A stretch of DNA of 64,000 nucleotides from Ascarosepion bandense (GCA_037127315.1 JBBBDQ010001273.1:3442001-3506000), one strand, 5' to 3'. Shown: positions 44,470 to 55,755, counted from the first letter of the stretch. Program-made: numbers and translations. Notes: generated by a model not told the origin, from the sequence alone.

Positions 44470-44663
44470 TAATTTCCACTGGCCTTAATCGTTTGAGAAA
44501 TCGTTTAGAAAATATTTATCTTCCACCAGGAATCTAGTGGTAAGACACATCTGGTCTAAAAATGAATCTCTCCGGTGTTGGGAGTATGTAGGTTCAATTC
44601 CTACCGGAAGATACATATTTCCCAAACGATTTCTCAAACGATTAAGGCTAATAGGAATTAGAA
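44470..44663. mobile_element. tRNA-like core inside a ~45-55 bp inverted repeat (SINE2 head)
   Basis: The left arm GGCCTTAATCGTTTGAGAAA at 44481 and the right arm TTTCTCAAACGATTAAGGCT ending 44649 are inverted repeats. Pairing extends inward to TATCTTCC/GGAAGATA and, weakly, outward. The 81-bp core 44525-44605 contains TCTAGTGGTAAGACAC, A-box-like, and GTAGGTTCAATTCCTAC, a perfect 5-bp T-stem with 7-nt loop. The transcript could fold with the tRNA-like part at the tip of a long hairpin. A 73-codon frame across it is not a gene. Confidence 0.7.
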
Positions 44664-44762
44664 TTTACCGTTTATATATATATATATATATATATAAAGA
44701 GAAAGATTTTACACTCAAATACGAGTTTCCATTAAAAATGATAATAGTAAACAAATAAAAAG
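44664..44762 (+). mobile_element. SINE2 body and tail
   Basis: After a (TA) run at 44671-44696, ACACTCAAATACGAGTTTCC and AGTAAACAAATAAA match the tail of the copy at 5250-5315. This shows that head and tail travel together. Confidence 0.6.
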
Positions 44763-44800
44763 TCAAGTATGTCGGTTAATGCCAGTTTCGTATAATTCCG

Positions 44801-44803
<3 letters not shown>

Positions 44804-44844
<41 letters not shown>
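44804..44844 (+). repeat. (TA)n microsatellite
   Basis: About 40 bp of TA repeat. Confidence 0.95.
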
Positions 44845-44847
<3 letters not shown>

Positions 44848-45000
44848 TACTTTGCAGCATGGTATTCTCACAAGGTCGGCAATGTCGGCTGTGATGTTAT
44901 ATCATGAATAGTAGAGCTATTACAGAGATGATCAAGCCAGCATTAATTGGAAATATAATGAAAACAAAGATAAAACTCTAATGAATGCAGCACCATAAAT
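44845..45000. other. Unannotated stretch
   Basis: Nothing recognised. Confidence 0.3.
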
Positions 45001-45830
45001 AAAACGCCACTTTCGAAAAAGTGTTGTCTTCTTCTGTGTATCTGTCCCTTCAGGACCTGGGCAATTATGGCACTCGTGAATGTACTGTTCTTTGTAGCAC
45101 TTAGTAAATTTTGTCGAATTCGCTAGCTCTCATAATCAGAGTTCAGCAAACCATTTTTACAAGCTCGTTATGTACGCTTTTCTCTGTTCCTCTTGCCTTC
45201 AAAATGTCCTGTGAGTGTCAAATTCACCAAACCCCCTTTCCTTGTTAGTGTACTTGTTATTCCATCTATTTCCACGAGATGGTTATGTAGTTACTTGCTG
45301 TTTTCCTCTGTCCCACTTGCCTTCAATATGTCCCGTGTGTGTTAAATTTTCTAAGTCCTCTTTTTTCTTTATGCAGTCTAGAAATTCCTACATCCTGTTT
45401 CCAAATTTAAGTTCAAATATCTTTTTTGTTTCCATATTCTTTAAACTTCATTATTGCACACTCATTAAGTAAAGATATTCTCATCATCCTTCTGTAGAAC
45501 TACATTTCTGTTGTCTCAAGTATCTACTTAATCTGTAATGAGATTGTCGAATATTAACTGGCATGTAAGAAGCCATAACTGTTCAGTACATTTTTCCTTG
45601 TTTTCCATGATATTTTATATTTCTTTGCTTAGGTTCAGAAAGACATCATTCACTGTTCCAGTGCGTCTTTAAGTTTCCATGTTGCATTTTCTGTCCTCCA
45701 TCAAAACACTTTCTAGAGATTTAAATGCTTATACTGGCCTGATTTTTGTCTAACAAATTTGTAATTCGTATATTGGGTTTTTTGTCGATATAACCCCAGC
45801 ACAAGAGCAATGATGTAAAAAGTGCTTTTT
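45001..45830 (-). pseudogene. LINE type 1 C-terminal region, strongly degraded
   Basis: On the minus strand, near 45490-45515, the sequence CAGAAATGTAGTTCTACAGA corresponds to the conserved EMWFYRRM codons (W changed to a stop). Further along, near 45210-45240, codons for GEFDTHRT-like residues match the (E/D)LILTGR region of better copies. A partly repeated block (45195-45250 and 45300-45365, each with TGTCC(T/C)GTG and AAATT) suggests an internal duplication. The RT motif is not recognisable. Confidence 0.55.
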
Positions 45831-45858
45831 TTAACCTCTTGTGCCCTAATACCCGGGT

Positions 45859-46146
45859 ATGGGTTGTGATGCAGTGGATATCGGCTCAGAACGAGAAATC
45901 GGGGAGCCGAGTTCGGATTCCAGTTGAATTACTTGCATTCCCTTACGTGCAAATACCCTTAGAAAAGGTATTAATCCGTCTCTTCCCTACACTAATATGT
46001 CAAATTGGGTTCTGTAGCCTTGCCTGGCAACCAGTCTACCGCAAAAAATGACAACCTATTGCGGGATAATCTTCTGTCCAGTCAGTCATGTCTCTTTCGG
46101 GACATGATCACACAAGCGTGTATCACGTATGGCACTTAACTGACTG
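45859..46146 (+). mobile_element. SINE1 (copy 12)
   Basis: Starts ATGGGTTGTGATGCAGTGGA, B box GAGTTCGGATTCCAG, ends GCACTTAACTGACTG. It lacks a few bases in the middle (AACAGGACAG segment). The 70-codon frame across it is a SINE reading. Confidence 0.92.
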
Positions 46147-46312
46147 ACCCCAATACCCAACACAATGGGTTACTGTGGAAAGTGAAGTACGAATGAAGTG
46201 TAGAGTGTAAAGTTCCTTCTTTTACCAATTGAAAACGAAGTGCGTCTGTGGGGAATTTTAGTGTTCAAAGGAATTGTAAGGTGCAAAATAATTAAACAAC
46301 AAGTGCGTATGA
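46147..46312. other. Unannotated stretch
   Basis: Nothing recognised. Confidence 0.3.
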
Positions 46313-46313
46313 C

Positions 46314-46378
<65 letters not shown>
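46314..46378 (+). repeat. (TG)n microsatellite
   Basis: About 60 bp of TG repeat preceded by a short TA run. Confidence 0.96.
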
Positions 46379-46380
<2 letters not shown>

Positions 46381-46499
46381 CATGTCAATTCCGTGAATGG
46401 CAAAGATAATCTAACAAGATTTACTTAATATAAAATATTAAGTGTTATATCTGTATCGAGAGCTCAAGCGATATTATCCAAAGCAATATGATATTTTAT

Positions 46500-46753
46500 A
46501 AAGAAAATCTCAACACATCATTTAGAGTGGTTACAAATTATAATTCATTTCTATGAACTGAATTAACTCATTTCTTCAGACCACACTATATTCGTTCCAT
46601 TCAGTATAAATATATTCCCGGAATCCGAGAAAACAGAGAAAATATTGGTTCCGAATAGTACGAATATAGTATGATCTGAAGAAATGAACGAATTTAGTTC
46701 ATAGAAATGAATTATAATTTATAAGCACACTCAATAAATGATGCGTTGAGTTT

Positions 46754-46758
<5 letters not shown>
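46500..46758. mobile_element. Foldback element FB2
   Basis: Inverted arms of about 100 bp: left arm with ACAAATTATAATTCATTTCT and CATTTCTTCAGACCACACTA; right arm with TAGTATGATCTGAAGAAATG and AGAAATGAATTATAATTTAT. A ~55-bp centre lies at about 46600-46655. The outer edges are CTCAACACATCATTTA and AATGATGCGTTGAG. A (TA)n run follows immediately. The sequence is not related by eye to FB1. Confidence 0.75.

Positions 46759-46759
<1 letters not shown>

Positions 46760-46791
<32 letters not shown>
46760..46791 (+). repeat. (TA)n microsatellite next to FB2
   Basis: About 32 bp of TA repeat. Confidence 0.95.
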
Positions 46792-46793
<2 letters not shown>

Positions 46794-46849
46794 GAAAATC
46801 TAATTTGTGTTTATAAAGCTTCTATTTTGTACATACTGATTGATTTGTA

Positions 46850-47290
46850 AAACAAAATTAATTCTTGATTTTAAAAACCTTGCAAAAATAAAATATACGT
46901 CTGTAACACATTATTTTTTTTTAATCGTATCACCCCGAGCAAGGCGGTAACGCCACTGATGTGCAGGAGGCTACGTAATAATGAAAAGATTGGAAGAAAG
47001 AAAGCCGGAAACCACATCCTAAACAGGGAACAAGGGATGAGCCTCTTAACCTGTTCAATAGACGTGGGTGGAGTGTGAACCGGGCGATAGATCTATCTAC
47101 TCCAATTGAAAAAAAAAGAAACCAAAGTGAGAAGATTGGAAAAGAGAAAAGCCGGAAACCACATCCTAAACAGGGAACAAGGGATGAGCTTCTTAACCTG
47201 TTCAATAGACGTGGGTGGAGTGTGAAAGGAGAATTAAAAAATTAAAGTTAATTTCATTTGATACAATTATTACTTGCTTATAATATGAAA
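46850..47290 (+). mobile_element. TIR-element fragment (copy F), split by a retroposon
   Basis: AAAAATAAAATATACGTCTG and TAACACATTATT at 46885-46915 match the interior of copy A (33405-33435). After the insertion at 46911-47226, the text TTAAAGTTAATTTCATTTGA plausibly continues the same element. No termini are visible. Confidence 0.5.
46911..47226 (-). mobile_element. LINE type 2 3'-UTR VNTR retroposon, two units
   Basis: On the minus strand the piece ends CTCGGGGTGATACGATT followed by poly-A (46911-46920 as T). Upstream of that lie two tandem units with CCTGTTTAGGATGTGGTTTC and CGTCTATTGAACAGGTTAAG. It is the reverse-oriented, shorter relative of 60787-61550. The 91-codon minus frame here reads the repeat. 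Confidence 0.75.
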
Positions 47291-47439
47291 TGTGATATAC
47301 AAGCATTTCTTAATCACGGAGGTCTTGTTTTTTGACGTGTTGATTGAAGACTGATAGCTAGACGTGTTCACAAGCTAAGTATGATTGACTAAAATGAACA
47401 TAAATATATAAAGCCTAAATGAACATTTTGTTTTCAGAT

Positions 47440-48600
47440 TTTAACTACCTAGCAATTTAAATCTTGCCTTTTTGTTCGTCAGCGTTTTACTGTGGATAAT
47501 GTAGTCATAATAAAACGCATTTGTGTCTGGTAAAAACATTTACTTGGAAATTTTTGCAAAAACAAAATAATTGTCTGATTTTAATGAAACTTTCAGGTCT
47601 TATTCACAAGTGAATAAAGTTATTTTTAAAATTAGTATTTTTAGAAAATCTTTGTAATTTATTTTTAATTTATTCATTTTTACTTTACACCTGTTATCCC
47701 CCACCACGTAATTTCATGTAATATTTAGAAATTCAATACTGTACTTTGTTTCATTATTAAATGCAGGACCCTTTGGGGAATCTAAACCATCTCTTTTTGT
47801 TTCAAACAGTAGCTACTTTTCCATAAATCTGCTCTGAATTATAAAATAATACATAATAGAATTACGCCACTTTATTTTATTTAGATAATCTTTTAATTGC
47901 TTTTATAAACAATATATATTAAAGGTATCATATTCTAAAGAAAATATTTTTTGATGAATAATGACTTTCTTTATTTTCTTTGTTAATTATGATGATTTAT
48001 AAAATTTCTAAACATCTTCTAAATTTCTTCAAGTTAGTATTCGGTTAAGTTATTAAGTAAAGCCTACATTTACTAAACAAAAATTGAACAGCTTAATGCA
48101 ACTTATTTAGCACTAAGATTTTTAAAAATATTTTAATTTTTTATGTAAAATTGTCAATTTTTAAGCATAAGAAGTCTCAAGTGACATGTTAGTAAAATGT
48201 CACATGTTTCAAGGGTTGTTTTTCTTAACAAACTTTCAATTAGGTTTCATAAATTTATATCAATTCTGGTCGACTATACTTAGCTTGTCAACACATCCTG
48301 CTAAAATCGATCAATTAACGCGTCAGAAAAATAATACCTCGGTGATTAAGAAATACTTGTATTCTAAATTTCATACTATAAGCAAGTAATATTTCAAATC
48401 AAATTAATTTAAGGCTAAATTTGCTAATTTTCCCAAAATAATGTGTCACGGATTTTATTTTTGCAAGATTTAAAACCAAGAACTAAATTTTGTTTGAAAT
48501 CTGTCAAACTGTCAAAAATGAACAAAAACTGATAACTTTTAAAAACTCTGAAAAAATTGAGATTCCGATCAATATAATTTCTATTTGAAATATAACAGAG
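47440..48600 (-). mobile_element. TIR-element relative (copy E)
   Basis: The order of blocks parallels copy C: ATAATTGTCTGATTTTAATG, ATTTTTAGAAAATCTTTGTA, CCCCCACCACGTAATTTCAT, then CAAGGGTTGTTTTTCTTAAC, and near 48550 GATCAATATAATTTCTATTT. The copy stops at 48600 in AATATAACAGAG exactly where the terminus of copy C begins. The 67-codon frame at 48186-48389 lies inside it and has no domain. Confidence 0.65.
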
Positions 48601-50560
48601 TGGGTACCTCCACGAATTCGATGAAAAAAAACCAGCTTACTATAAAGGAAAAAGGCCCCAAACTAAATAAAAACAAAGTTTTATCGGCAAAATATTTAAG
48701 TTATTCTTAAGAAAATAGATCAATGTACTTTTGAATCATGTTTTAATTTTTTAAAAATTCTTTCTAACACATTTAAGATTTTGGTATAAAATCTTGTTTT
48801 TCCTTCGTCAGTAAGTCACGCAATTTTCACAAGAGTTTATTACAGCAAACGTAATAATACGCAAGTCACTTTTTACCGCTGAAAAACATTAATTTTGGAA
48901 AAACATTTTAATTTTGCAAGAATTTGGTAATTTTTACAAAAATCAAATAATGGTCAGATTCTGATGAGAATTTCAGGACTAAATAACTAAAATCACTTGT
49001 GAAATAATTACATTTAGAAAATCTTAGTAAAAATATTTGTTTTTTTACAAATGTTAGCCCCCAACCAATTAATTTCTTGAAATGTCTAGAAATTTGCTAG
49101 AATTCTCCCATATGCATAACATTACATTCGGGAGTCACTGGGGAATGCGAATCGACTGTTGTTGTTGTTGTTGTTTTGCTTTTATCTAAATTAGCCCTTT
49201 TACAGAAAATCTGCTTCAAATTGTGAAAACAAAAATGCAATAAAACTATGCTATTTCTTATTTGGATAAACTTTTAATTGATTTATAAACAATACATATA
49301 AAGGATATCACGGATATCACAATCTGAAAAGAAAAAATAATTTAATGAATAATGAATTTTTACAAGAATTGTTTTCATTTATCATTTTTATCATAATAAT
49401 GTATAAGGTTTCAAAAATCATTTAAAAAACCCCTTCATCGTTCACGCTAGGTTGTTAAGTTAATACCTGAAGACAATATTTACTAATCGAAACTGGAAAA
49501 GCTAAACACATATAATCAAACCACTCGATTTTTAAAATAATTAAAACATCTTATTTGTGTGCATACTGATGATCCATATTTTCTTTTTATGAGTGGCCGT
49601 ACGTGCTATATATCATTAAAAGGTCACGTGTTTCAAAGGTTGCGTTAATTACAGAAAAAAAAAACTATATAAACATTTTCTGCAGGGTTTAATTCTTTTC
49701 TCTCGCTTCCGTGTTTCTCATGCTTTACGTTTCAGCATTCGACGGACCTTGAAAATCATCCCTTCAAAATTTAAAATAAGTTTTATATTTTAATTACTAG
49801 TTTCCTAATTTTGTTAATAAAAAGTAATTGTGAAATCCACAATTTGTAGATTTACCTAATAAAAAATATAAAAAATCGATATTCAAAATAAAAATGAATA
49901 AATGCCATAGCATTTCATAAAATATATCGAGTTACCTCTGCTATGTTATATAATTTCATTCTCTGTTATTAAATTTTAAATTTTTTTAAAAGAAAGTTTT
50001 ATATTATTTTAGTCTTTATTTTTCATAATACATTTTCGAATGTAAGCTCAGCTAACTAAAATTCAGTAAAATATTATATAATTTTTAATTTTAAAAGTTT
50101 TAGATTCTAATCATTATGATTTCGATTTGAAATACACCAGAGTATTCTCCTGAGAATGTGCGTTGTGGTTCAGTGAATATCGGCTCGGAACGAGAAATCG
50201 GAGAGCCGAGTTCGAATTCCAGTTGAATTTCTTGCATTCACTTATGCGCAAATATCTTTGGGAAAGGTATTAATCCGCCTCTTCCCTTCAGTTATGGGTT
50301 AAATAACAGGACAGATTGAGTTCTATAGCATTGGCTGGTAACCAGTCTACCGCAGAAAGCAATGACAACCTACTGCGAGATAATCTTCTGCCCAATCAGT
50401 CATGTCTCTTTCGAGACATGATCACCCAAGCGTGTATTACGTATGGCACTTAACTGACTGACTGATTTTTCTTACACGAATTAGTAAATTTCATCTCTTG
50501 GCTTTCAATTAAAGCTAAAATTACAGCTTTATTACTTATTAAAATCCACTACCTTTCCCT
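48601..50560 (-). mobile_element. TIR-element relative (copy C) carrying SINE1
   Basis: Starts TGGGTACCTCCAC at 48601, a one-base variant of the terminus, then AAGGAAAAAGGCCCCAAACT and AAATAAAAACAAAG as in copy A (reverse complement of 34590-34625). Mid-element, CGTACGTGCTATATATCATT and AAAAGGTCACGTGTTTC match 33680-33715. The far end (GGCTTTCAATTAAAGCTAAA near 50500) matches the start of A, but the second terminus is not preserved. SINE1 is inserted at 50156-50464. Confidence 0.75.
50156..50464 (+). mobile_element. SINE1 (copy 13), nested in the TIR element
   Basis: Full-length copy with A-box-like GTGGTTCAGTGAATATCGG and B box GAGTTCGAATTCC at 50208-50220, ending GCACTTAACTGACTGACTGA. It interrupts the block ACACCAGAGTATT...TTAGTAAATTT, which is continuous in copies A and D, so the SINE arrived after the TIR element. 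Confidence 0.93.
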
Positions 50561-50566
50561 CTCTTT

Positions 50567-50600
50567 CTCCCTCTCCCTCTCTCTCTCGCTCTCTCTCTCT
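50567..50600 (+). repeat. (CT)n microsatellite
   Basis: CT-rich run with interruptions. Confidence 0.9.
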
Positions 50601-50664
50601 ACATATATTTATATATATTGTTGAATTTTAACGGTGTTTAGAGACAAAAATACTATTTTACAAA

Positions 50665-50737
50665 GATTTCCTCATGAAACTTTGAAGTCGGCATGACTGA
50701 ATACTCAGCTGTGACGAACTTCTCTACTCTACATTAA
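50665..50737 (+). mobile_element. Half copy of foldback FB1
   Basis: CATGAAACTTTGAAGTCGGC, ATGACTGAATACTCAGCTG and GACGAACTTCTC match one arm of FB1 (16514-16752). A compound microsatellite follows directly. Confidence 0.6.
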
Positions 50738-50739
50738 TT

Positions 50740-50822
<83 letters not shown>
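50738..50822 (+). repeat. Compound microsatellite (CA)n(TA)n(TG)n
   Basis: CA, then TA, then TG runs. The three runs together are self-complementary, so they could form a hairpin or cruciform. Confidence 0.95.
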
Positions 50823-50824
<2 letters not shown>

Positions 50825-51105
50825 TTACTATGTGCCTCTGTGTGTTTGCGGATATTCTTTTGTGTATCTGTATGTGACTGAGTTAATGTGCCTCTGTATA
50901 TCTGTCTGAATATTTTTACGGTTGTATGTGCCTATCGCAGTGCGTACCTGCTCGTAGTCTTATTTCCATGTCTGTACATGTATGTGTGTGCGCGCGTGTA
51001 AGAGAGAAAGAGAGAGTGAGAGAAAGAGAAAAAGAACATGTTCGCATAATATTGAGTTTGTTTACAATACATACAGAGAGAGAGAGAGAGAGAGAGAGTG
51101 TGTGT

Positions 51106-51137
<32 letters not shown>

Positions 51138-51145
51138 AGGCACTG
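50823..51145 (+). repeat. TG-rich and (GA)n microsatellite region
   Basis: TG-rich degenerate DNA, then GA runs at about 51000-51035, 51074-51099 and 51105-51137. The 145- and 115-codon frames (Ser-Leu and Arg-Glu rich) are readings of these repeats and not genes. Confidence 0.85.
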
Positions 51146-51586
51146 CATATATCCACTCACACACTTTCCCTTCGATAACATCAAAGGGAGATTTTTGTCT
51201 TTGTTGTTTCATATTCCTTTTTACATTTTTTTCTTTTTTTTTTGTGATCTGTGCCCAACTTGTCTCTCCCTGACAATTCCTGTTATGTCGGAGCAGGCTT
51301 GAGGCGAGCGGTTTGTTCACTGGGCGTGAACAGGCACGTTGTGCATGCTCCAAGCGTCGATAATCAAGTTGAATGTTTCCTCAATTGAAGATAAAGGTCA
51401 TCTGGGTAAAATGCGGCAATAAAACTATAAAGCAGTCCAGAAATAAAGTAAACAGTTCTAGTTAATGAAGTGTGAAAAACACGCACGCATACACCAACCG
51501 ATGTTCTTAGGGACTTATATAAACGCATAAACCTAAATATATACACATAGAGACGTTGGTCTATCTGAGATTACTGACGTTAAAGG
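51146..51586. other. Unannotated stretch
   Basis: No supported gene. Confidence 0.35.
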
Positions 51587-51594
51587 CTGTATAG

Positions 51595-53127
51595 TAGGTA
51601 CAGGTACCGCCACTCATTTTCGATATCTACATTTTAAATTGATTTCTTTTTAAACAAAAGGTTTTCTTCAAAATTTTCTTATAGTTTAAAAATTAAATGA
51701 TTAAATTTTCTATTTCCAATAAGCAAAATACTCTGGTGCATTTCAAACAGAAATTATTGATTGGATACTAAAATTTCAAGATTTGTTTTTTAATTATTCA
51801 ATTTTTCGGCCATTTTTTAGTGATTGACAGATTTGTAAATAAAATTTAATTTTCGGTTTTAAAATTCTGGCAAAAAAATATCTATCTGTGACATATGATT
51901 TTTGGAAAATTAGCAAATTTAATGTTAAATTAATCTGATTTACACAAGTATTATTTATAGTATGAAAGTTAAAATAAAACTATTTTTCAACACGAGCGTT
52001 GACCTTTCCAACCTATCCACCGTAATTAAAATGTGTTGACAGATCGAGATAAGATAAGCGTATATCGATCACAAGTGCCATAATTTTACAATTTCTTTTC
52101 CATTAGGGTGTAACCCTAAAACAAAGACCTTTTAATTTACACATAGAAATTACCATACAAAAAGACAAAAAAAAAAACAAATGCAAATACACAAAATGCA
52201 AAAACTTCAAATGCAAACACACAGAAAAAAATTGAAAATTATTTTTAAAATACGATGGCTAAATGATTTGTATTAAACTTTTCAATTTTTGATTAGCAAG
52301 TATAGTCTTTACTATGAAACCTGCCAGCCTAAAGTCTATAAGAATTGGAAATATTTTTAAAATATTTTTGAAACTTTATTAATTATTATAATTAAGAAAC
52401 CATAATGAAAACAATTATTTTAAAATTTCATTACTAATCGAATTTTTTTCTTCAGACTATAATTTCTGACATTTATATTATTTATTAAATAATTAAAAGC
52501 TTATCTAATTTAATAATGTCGTAGTTTTATAGCATTTTTACTTTACTATTCAGAGCAGATTTTCACTAATAGGTGCTAAATTGTTTTAAAATATAATACA
52601 TGATTTACATTCCGCAATGAGTCCTGTGCTTAACCTATAAAACCATTTTTGCCTACAGAATTTATTTTTTGAAATTTCATGAATTTACGTGGAGGTCGAG
52701 TAACAGATGTAAAAAAAAATTACCAAGATTTTTTAAAAAAATAATGATTTCAAAATTAATTTCATTCTTTTACAAATAAGTTCTGAAATTTTCATTAAAA
52801 TCCGACAATTATTTGATTATTGCAAGAGTTTCCAAATTAATATTTTTATCACCGGAAAAAAAAACTGTGTTATGTAATATTACATTTTCCATTGTAAACT
52901 CTCGTAACGATTTGTTTACCCTCTAACTCAAATCAAATCACGATTATTTAACAATATTTCAAACGTGTTAAAGATTAACTTTTTTAAAAAAATAATTTAA
53001 GAATACTTTGATCTCTCCTCTTGATAATAATATAAACATTTTAATGGAAAAAGTTTCATTTTTATTATTATTAGGGCCTTTTAAATTCATACTATGCTGT
53101 TTTTTAGCGATTTAGTGAAGGTACTAT
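51595..53127 (+). mobile_element. TIR-element relative, near complete (copy B)
   Basis: The start reads TAGGTACAGGTACCGCCAC, which looks like the terminus with a duplicated AGGTAC, and the end reads AGTGAAGGTACTA at 53127. Flanking 8-mers are CTGTATAG (51587-51594) and TTGTTTAG (53128-53135), alike at 6 of 8 positions, an imperfect target duplication. The internal order agrees with copy A: AATACTCTGGTGCATTTCAA, CCATTTTTTAGTGATTGACA, ATCCGACAATTATTTGATT and CATACTATGCTGTTTTTTAG. Length is 1533 bp against 1557 bp for A. No coding potential is seen. Confidence 0.72.
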
Positions 53128-53135
53128 TGTTTAGA

Positions 53136-53505
53136 ATAAATAGTCAATATTTTCTCTTGTTTAGTAGCAACAACAGTCTAGCAGAATGTCACCTGACATA
53201 AAAGCTCGTACGAAAAATACGTGTGTTCTTAAAATCCCACGTAAGAAAAAATGAGCTTATAACCACTTCCTTCATGTTTGCGGAGAACAAACATTGGATG
53301 TAAGCATACTCAGTTGTTTTACAACCTACGTTCTGAGCAACACTGAAAAAGATCATGTTGATATAAGTAATTATATAAAAATTGTTTTCTATCTAAAACG
53401 TTTTTTCTCCAGCGGTGCTCCTTGTGGCAGATTCCATCGAATCAAATAGGAGACATTCGTTTCGGTACCTCCCCTGTGTATATATTTTGAAACCTACGGT
53501 AAAAC
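53136..53505. other. Unannotated stretch
   Basis: No supported gene. Confidence 0.35.
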
Positions 53506-53580
53506 AATGTAGAGTAAGGGAAAGCTATAGTTATTCAGTTGTGCGTTGAGAGTTCGATCCCTGCTGGTCAAACGAAATTA
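53506..53580 (+). other. Possible tRNA-like segment (B-box motif)
   Basis: GAGAGTTCGATCCCTGCTGG near 53549-53568 is a good Pol III B-box match, with a loose A-box-like GCTATAGTTATTCAGTTG before it. A canonical cloverleaf could not be drawn. It may be a SINE head or decayed tRNA. Confidence 0.3.
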
Positions 53581-54115
53581 ATATAAACATTTATTAAATA
53601 CCTGTAGTATGGGACAGAAAGTGCCTGAAAAAAAAATTATGACGTCAGAGAAAGCTAGTGCATCAGCCAACTGATCTGAAAGTAAACTTTTAGCTCTTAC
53701 TTGCTGATCTGAACTTCACATGATGTCAGTGGCCTACACCACCACTGAACCACACGATCGACCAAGCTGGATCTTGTATATGCAACCGTGTGAATAAACT
53801 GTATACACATTCACCTCATGAAAAGGAGTGACTCATATATCCTCGCGAAACCAAGTGCGACGTTGAATGCAATGTCAATTTAAGTATGAATCATTCAATC
53901 ACACGTTTTCCTTCTTTTGAAGTCGTCATTTGGATAAAGAGTTCATTTCAAATTGATTCCTCCTATATTTAAACTATTTATATTTGGACTATTGTCCCCA
54001 TTTTTGTTGTTGTTATCACAACGTTTCGGCCGTTGTGTTCTCCGGCTTTCATCAGGTCTATATCGATATGGGTAAATCACAGGGAATTCTGAACTAAACC
54101 ATTTATTTAATCTAC
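53581..54115. other. Unannotated stretch
   Basis: No supported gene. On the minus strand near 53735-53770, TGTGGTTCAGTGGTGGTGTA looks like a Pol III A box, without a paired B box. Confidence 0.35.
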
Positions 54116-54117
54116 TG

Positions 54118-54420
54118 AGACAGACTGTTCTCGTTCCATTGCCTGTGTCTAGGGATAGGCTCTGTAGAACTAAAAATAAGAACTGGAGCATATTCCTAGA
54201 GACGTGAACGTGAATATACAAAACAACAGTTCGTGAGACAAAGCTGCTCGAGTGGAATCGAATAGAAAGAGATGAAGAGATTTCTGTATAACGTGCGTGG
54301 CTCTTTGGTTCTTAACCGCGAAGGTTAGGACTAAGGGAACTAAGGAGTGTAGAACTGGAGCATATTCCTAGAGAGCGTGAACGTAAACTTAAAAAGCAGC
54401 GGTAAGTGGCGTTATTATAA
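54118..54420 (+). repeat. Imperfect direct duplication
   Basis: TGTAGAACT(...)GAACTGGAGCATATTCCTAG and the following GTGAACGTRAA occur at about 54163-54215 and again at about 54347-54390. The intervening DNA is not clearly repeated. Confidence 0.55.
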
Positions 54421-55755
54421 AACGTAGGAAATAAGGACAGAACTGGGTATATAAGCTGCCGGTGGCCTCTTGTGAATAAGAATTCCCACTGCAACAATAG
54501 GTTTACACTTCCGATTGGTCAGATTTCGTTAGGATGCGGTGGGTTCGGATAAATATCGCAGCATTTACAAGTACAGGTAAACAGATAAAAACCTGTTTTG
54601 GCAATGTCCTTCTTATTTTCTTTACACAAAAAAGCCATTTTTAATCAGCTGCATATGGTTAAACGTTGCGTTCGGTTCTCTAACGAAAACTTATGAAGAA
54701 CGCAAGTACGTCTTTGCAATTTTTTCCCAATTCGACTCTGAAATGCACTGCAAACGACTCACTCTCGTATAGAAAAGATAGAAAACTAATTCTAGATGCA
54801 GTCTCCAATCATTCAGCTTAACTTTTTGTTGTAACCGAAAAGGTTACTGAATGAGAAATATCCAAAACGTAGGTTGGAAAATGAAATATTAATATTTATA
54901 ACATCAACAAATTACAATACTTGCCATCTGCATGAAGTAAATAACCAGTGCTAGAGGTGAACTGCTAAACAGCAATATTGTCATTTAGCTGCCGCCCGAC
55001 ATGAGACAAAATGTGGCACAACGCATTTTTAATAAGGGTAATCCGAGTCATATAACTCGGGCAATAATTAAATTTCTACTTTTTCCCAGATGAGCGAAGT
55101 TAATCGCCAGACAGCAATATTGCCCTACTTACAATAGTGTCCAACGAATTTATGAGGATTGGTGCATACCCATTAATATTCATAGGTATGTAATGAACAC
55201 TTTTTAAAAATGATTTCACTACAATCAAGGTAATAAAGCCCCCAAGACGCAAGGGGGGATGATTATTGAGTGTTAAAGAACATGTGAAAATATTTGTTGT
55301 GGGATATCCCATATTTCTATGATAATGGACTCGACTTGAGTATGCCTATTCTCCTGCCAACCGTGAGAGTACCGAGATTGATCCGTAACTTACCGAGAGA
55401 TACCGAAGTTATAACGGAAATACCGCGTCAGTAGTCATAGTACTTCTGAGCTCCACTCAACCAGAATAGTATTACACGGATATACTAACTCCAGCACGGC
55501 TTCACTTCAAAGATTTGTATATATATATATGTTCCTTATTAATCGTATTCCTGGGTCACTAACCTGCGTTCTAGTTTCTGTCTTTACGTTTAATATAACC
55601 TATTTTTTTATATCAAATATCTGTATTGTTGTTCATTATTTTGTGTGGTTCCTCACCCGGAATCCACAACAATACTATTAAAGAGAAAGAACATTATAAT
55701 TAAAATAACTAAGAAAGCAGTTGATAATTACTCATACTGCATTCACGTTTTTGAA
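54421..55755. other. Unannotated stretch
   Basis: No supported gene. The motif GACAGCAATATTGCC (55110) resembles AACAGCAATATTGTC (54968), possibly a small repeat. Confidence 0.35.

Noticed and set aside
44525..44605. Canonical tRNA gene
   Set aside because: The T-arm is perfect, but the acceptor and anticodon stems could not be drawn convincingly and the core sits inside long inverted arms.
50916..51353. 145-codon minus frame and 115-codon plus frame
   Set aside because: Both read through (GA)n and TG repeats, giving SLSLSL and RERERE runs; no domain and both strands open together.
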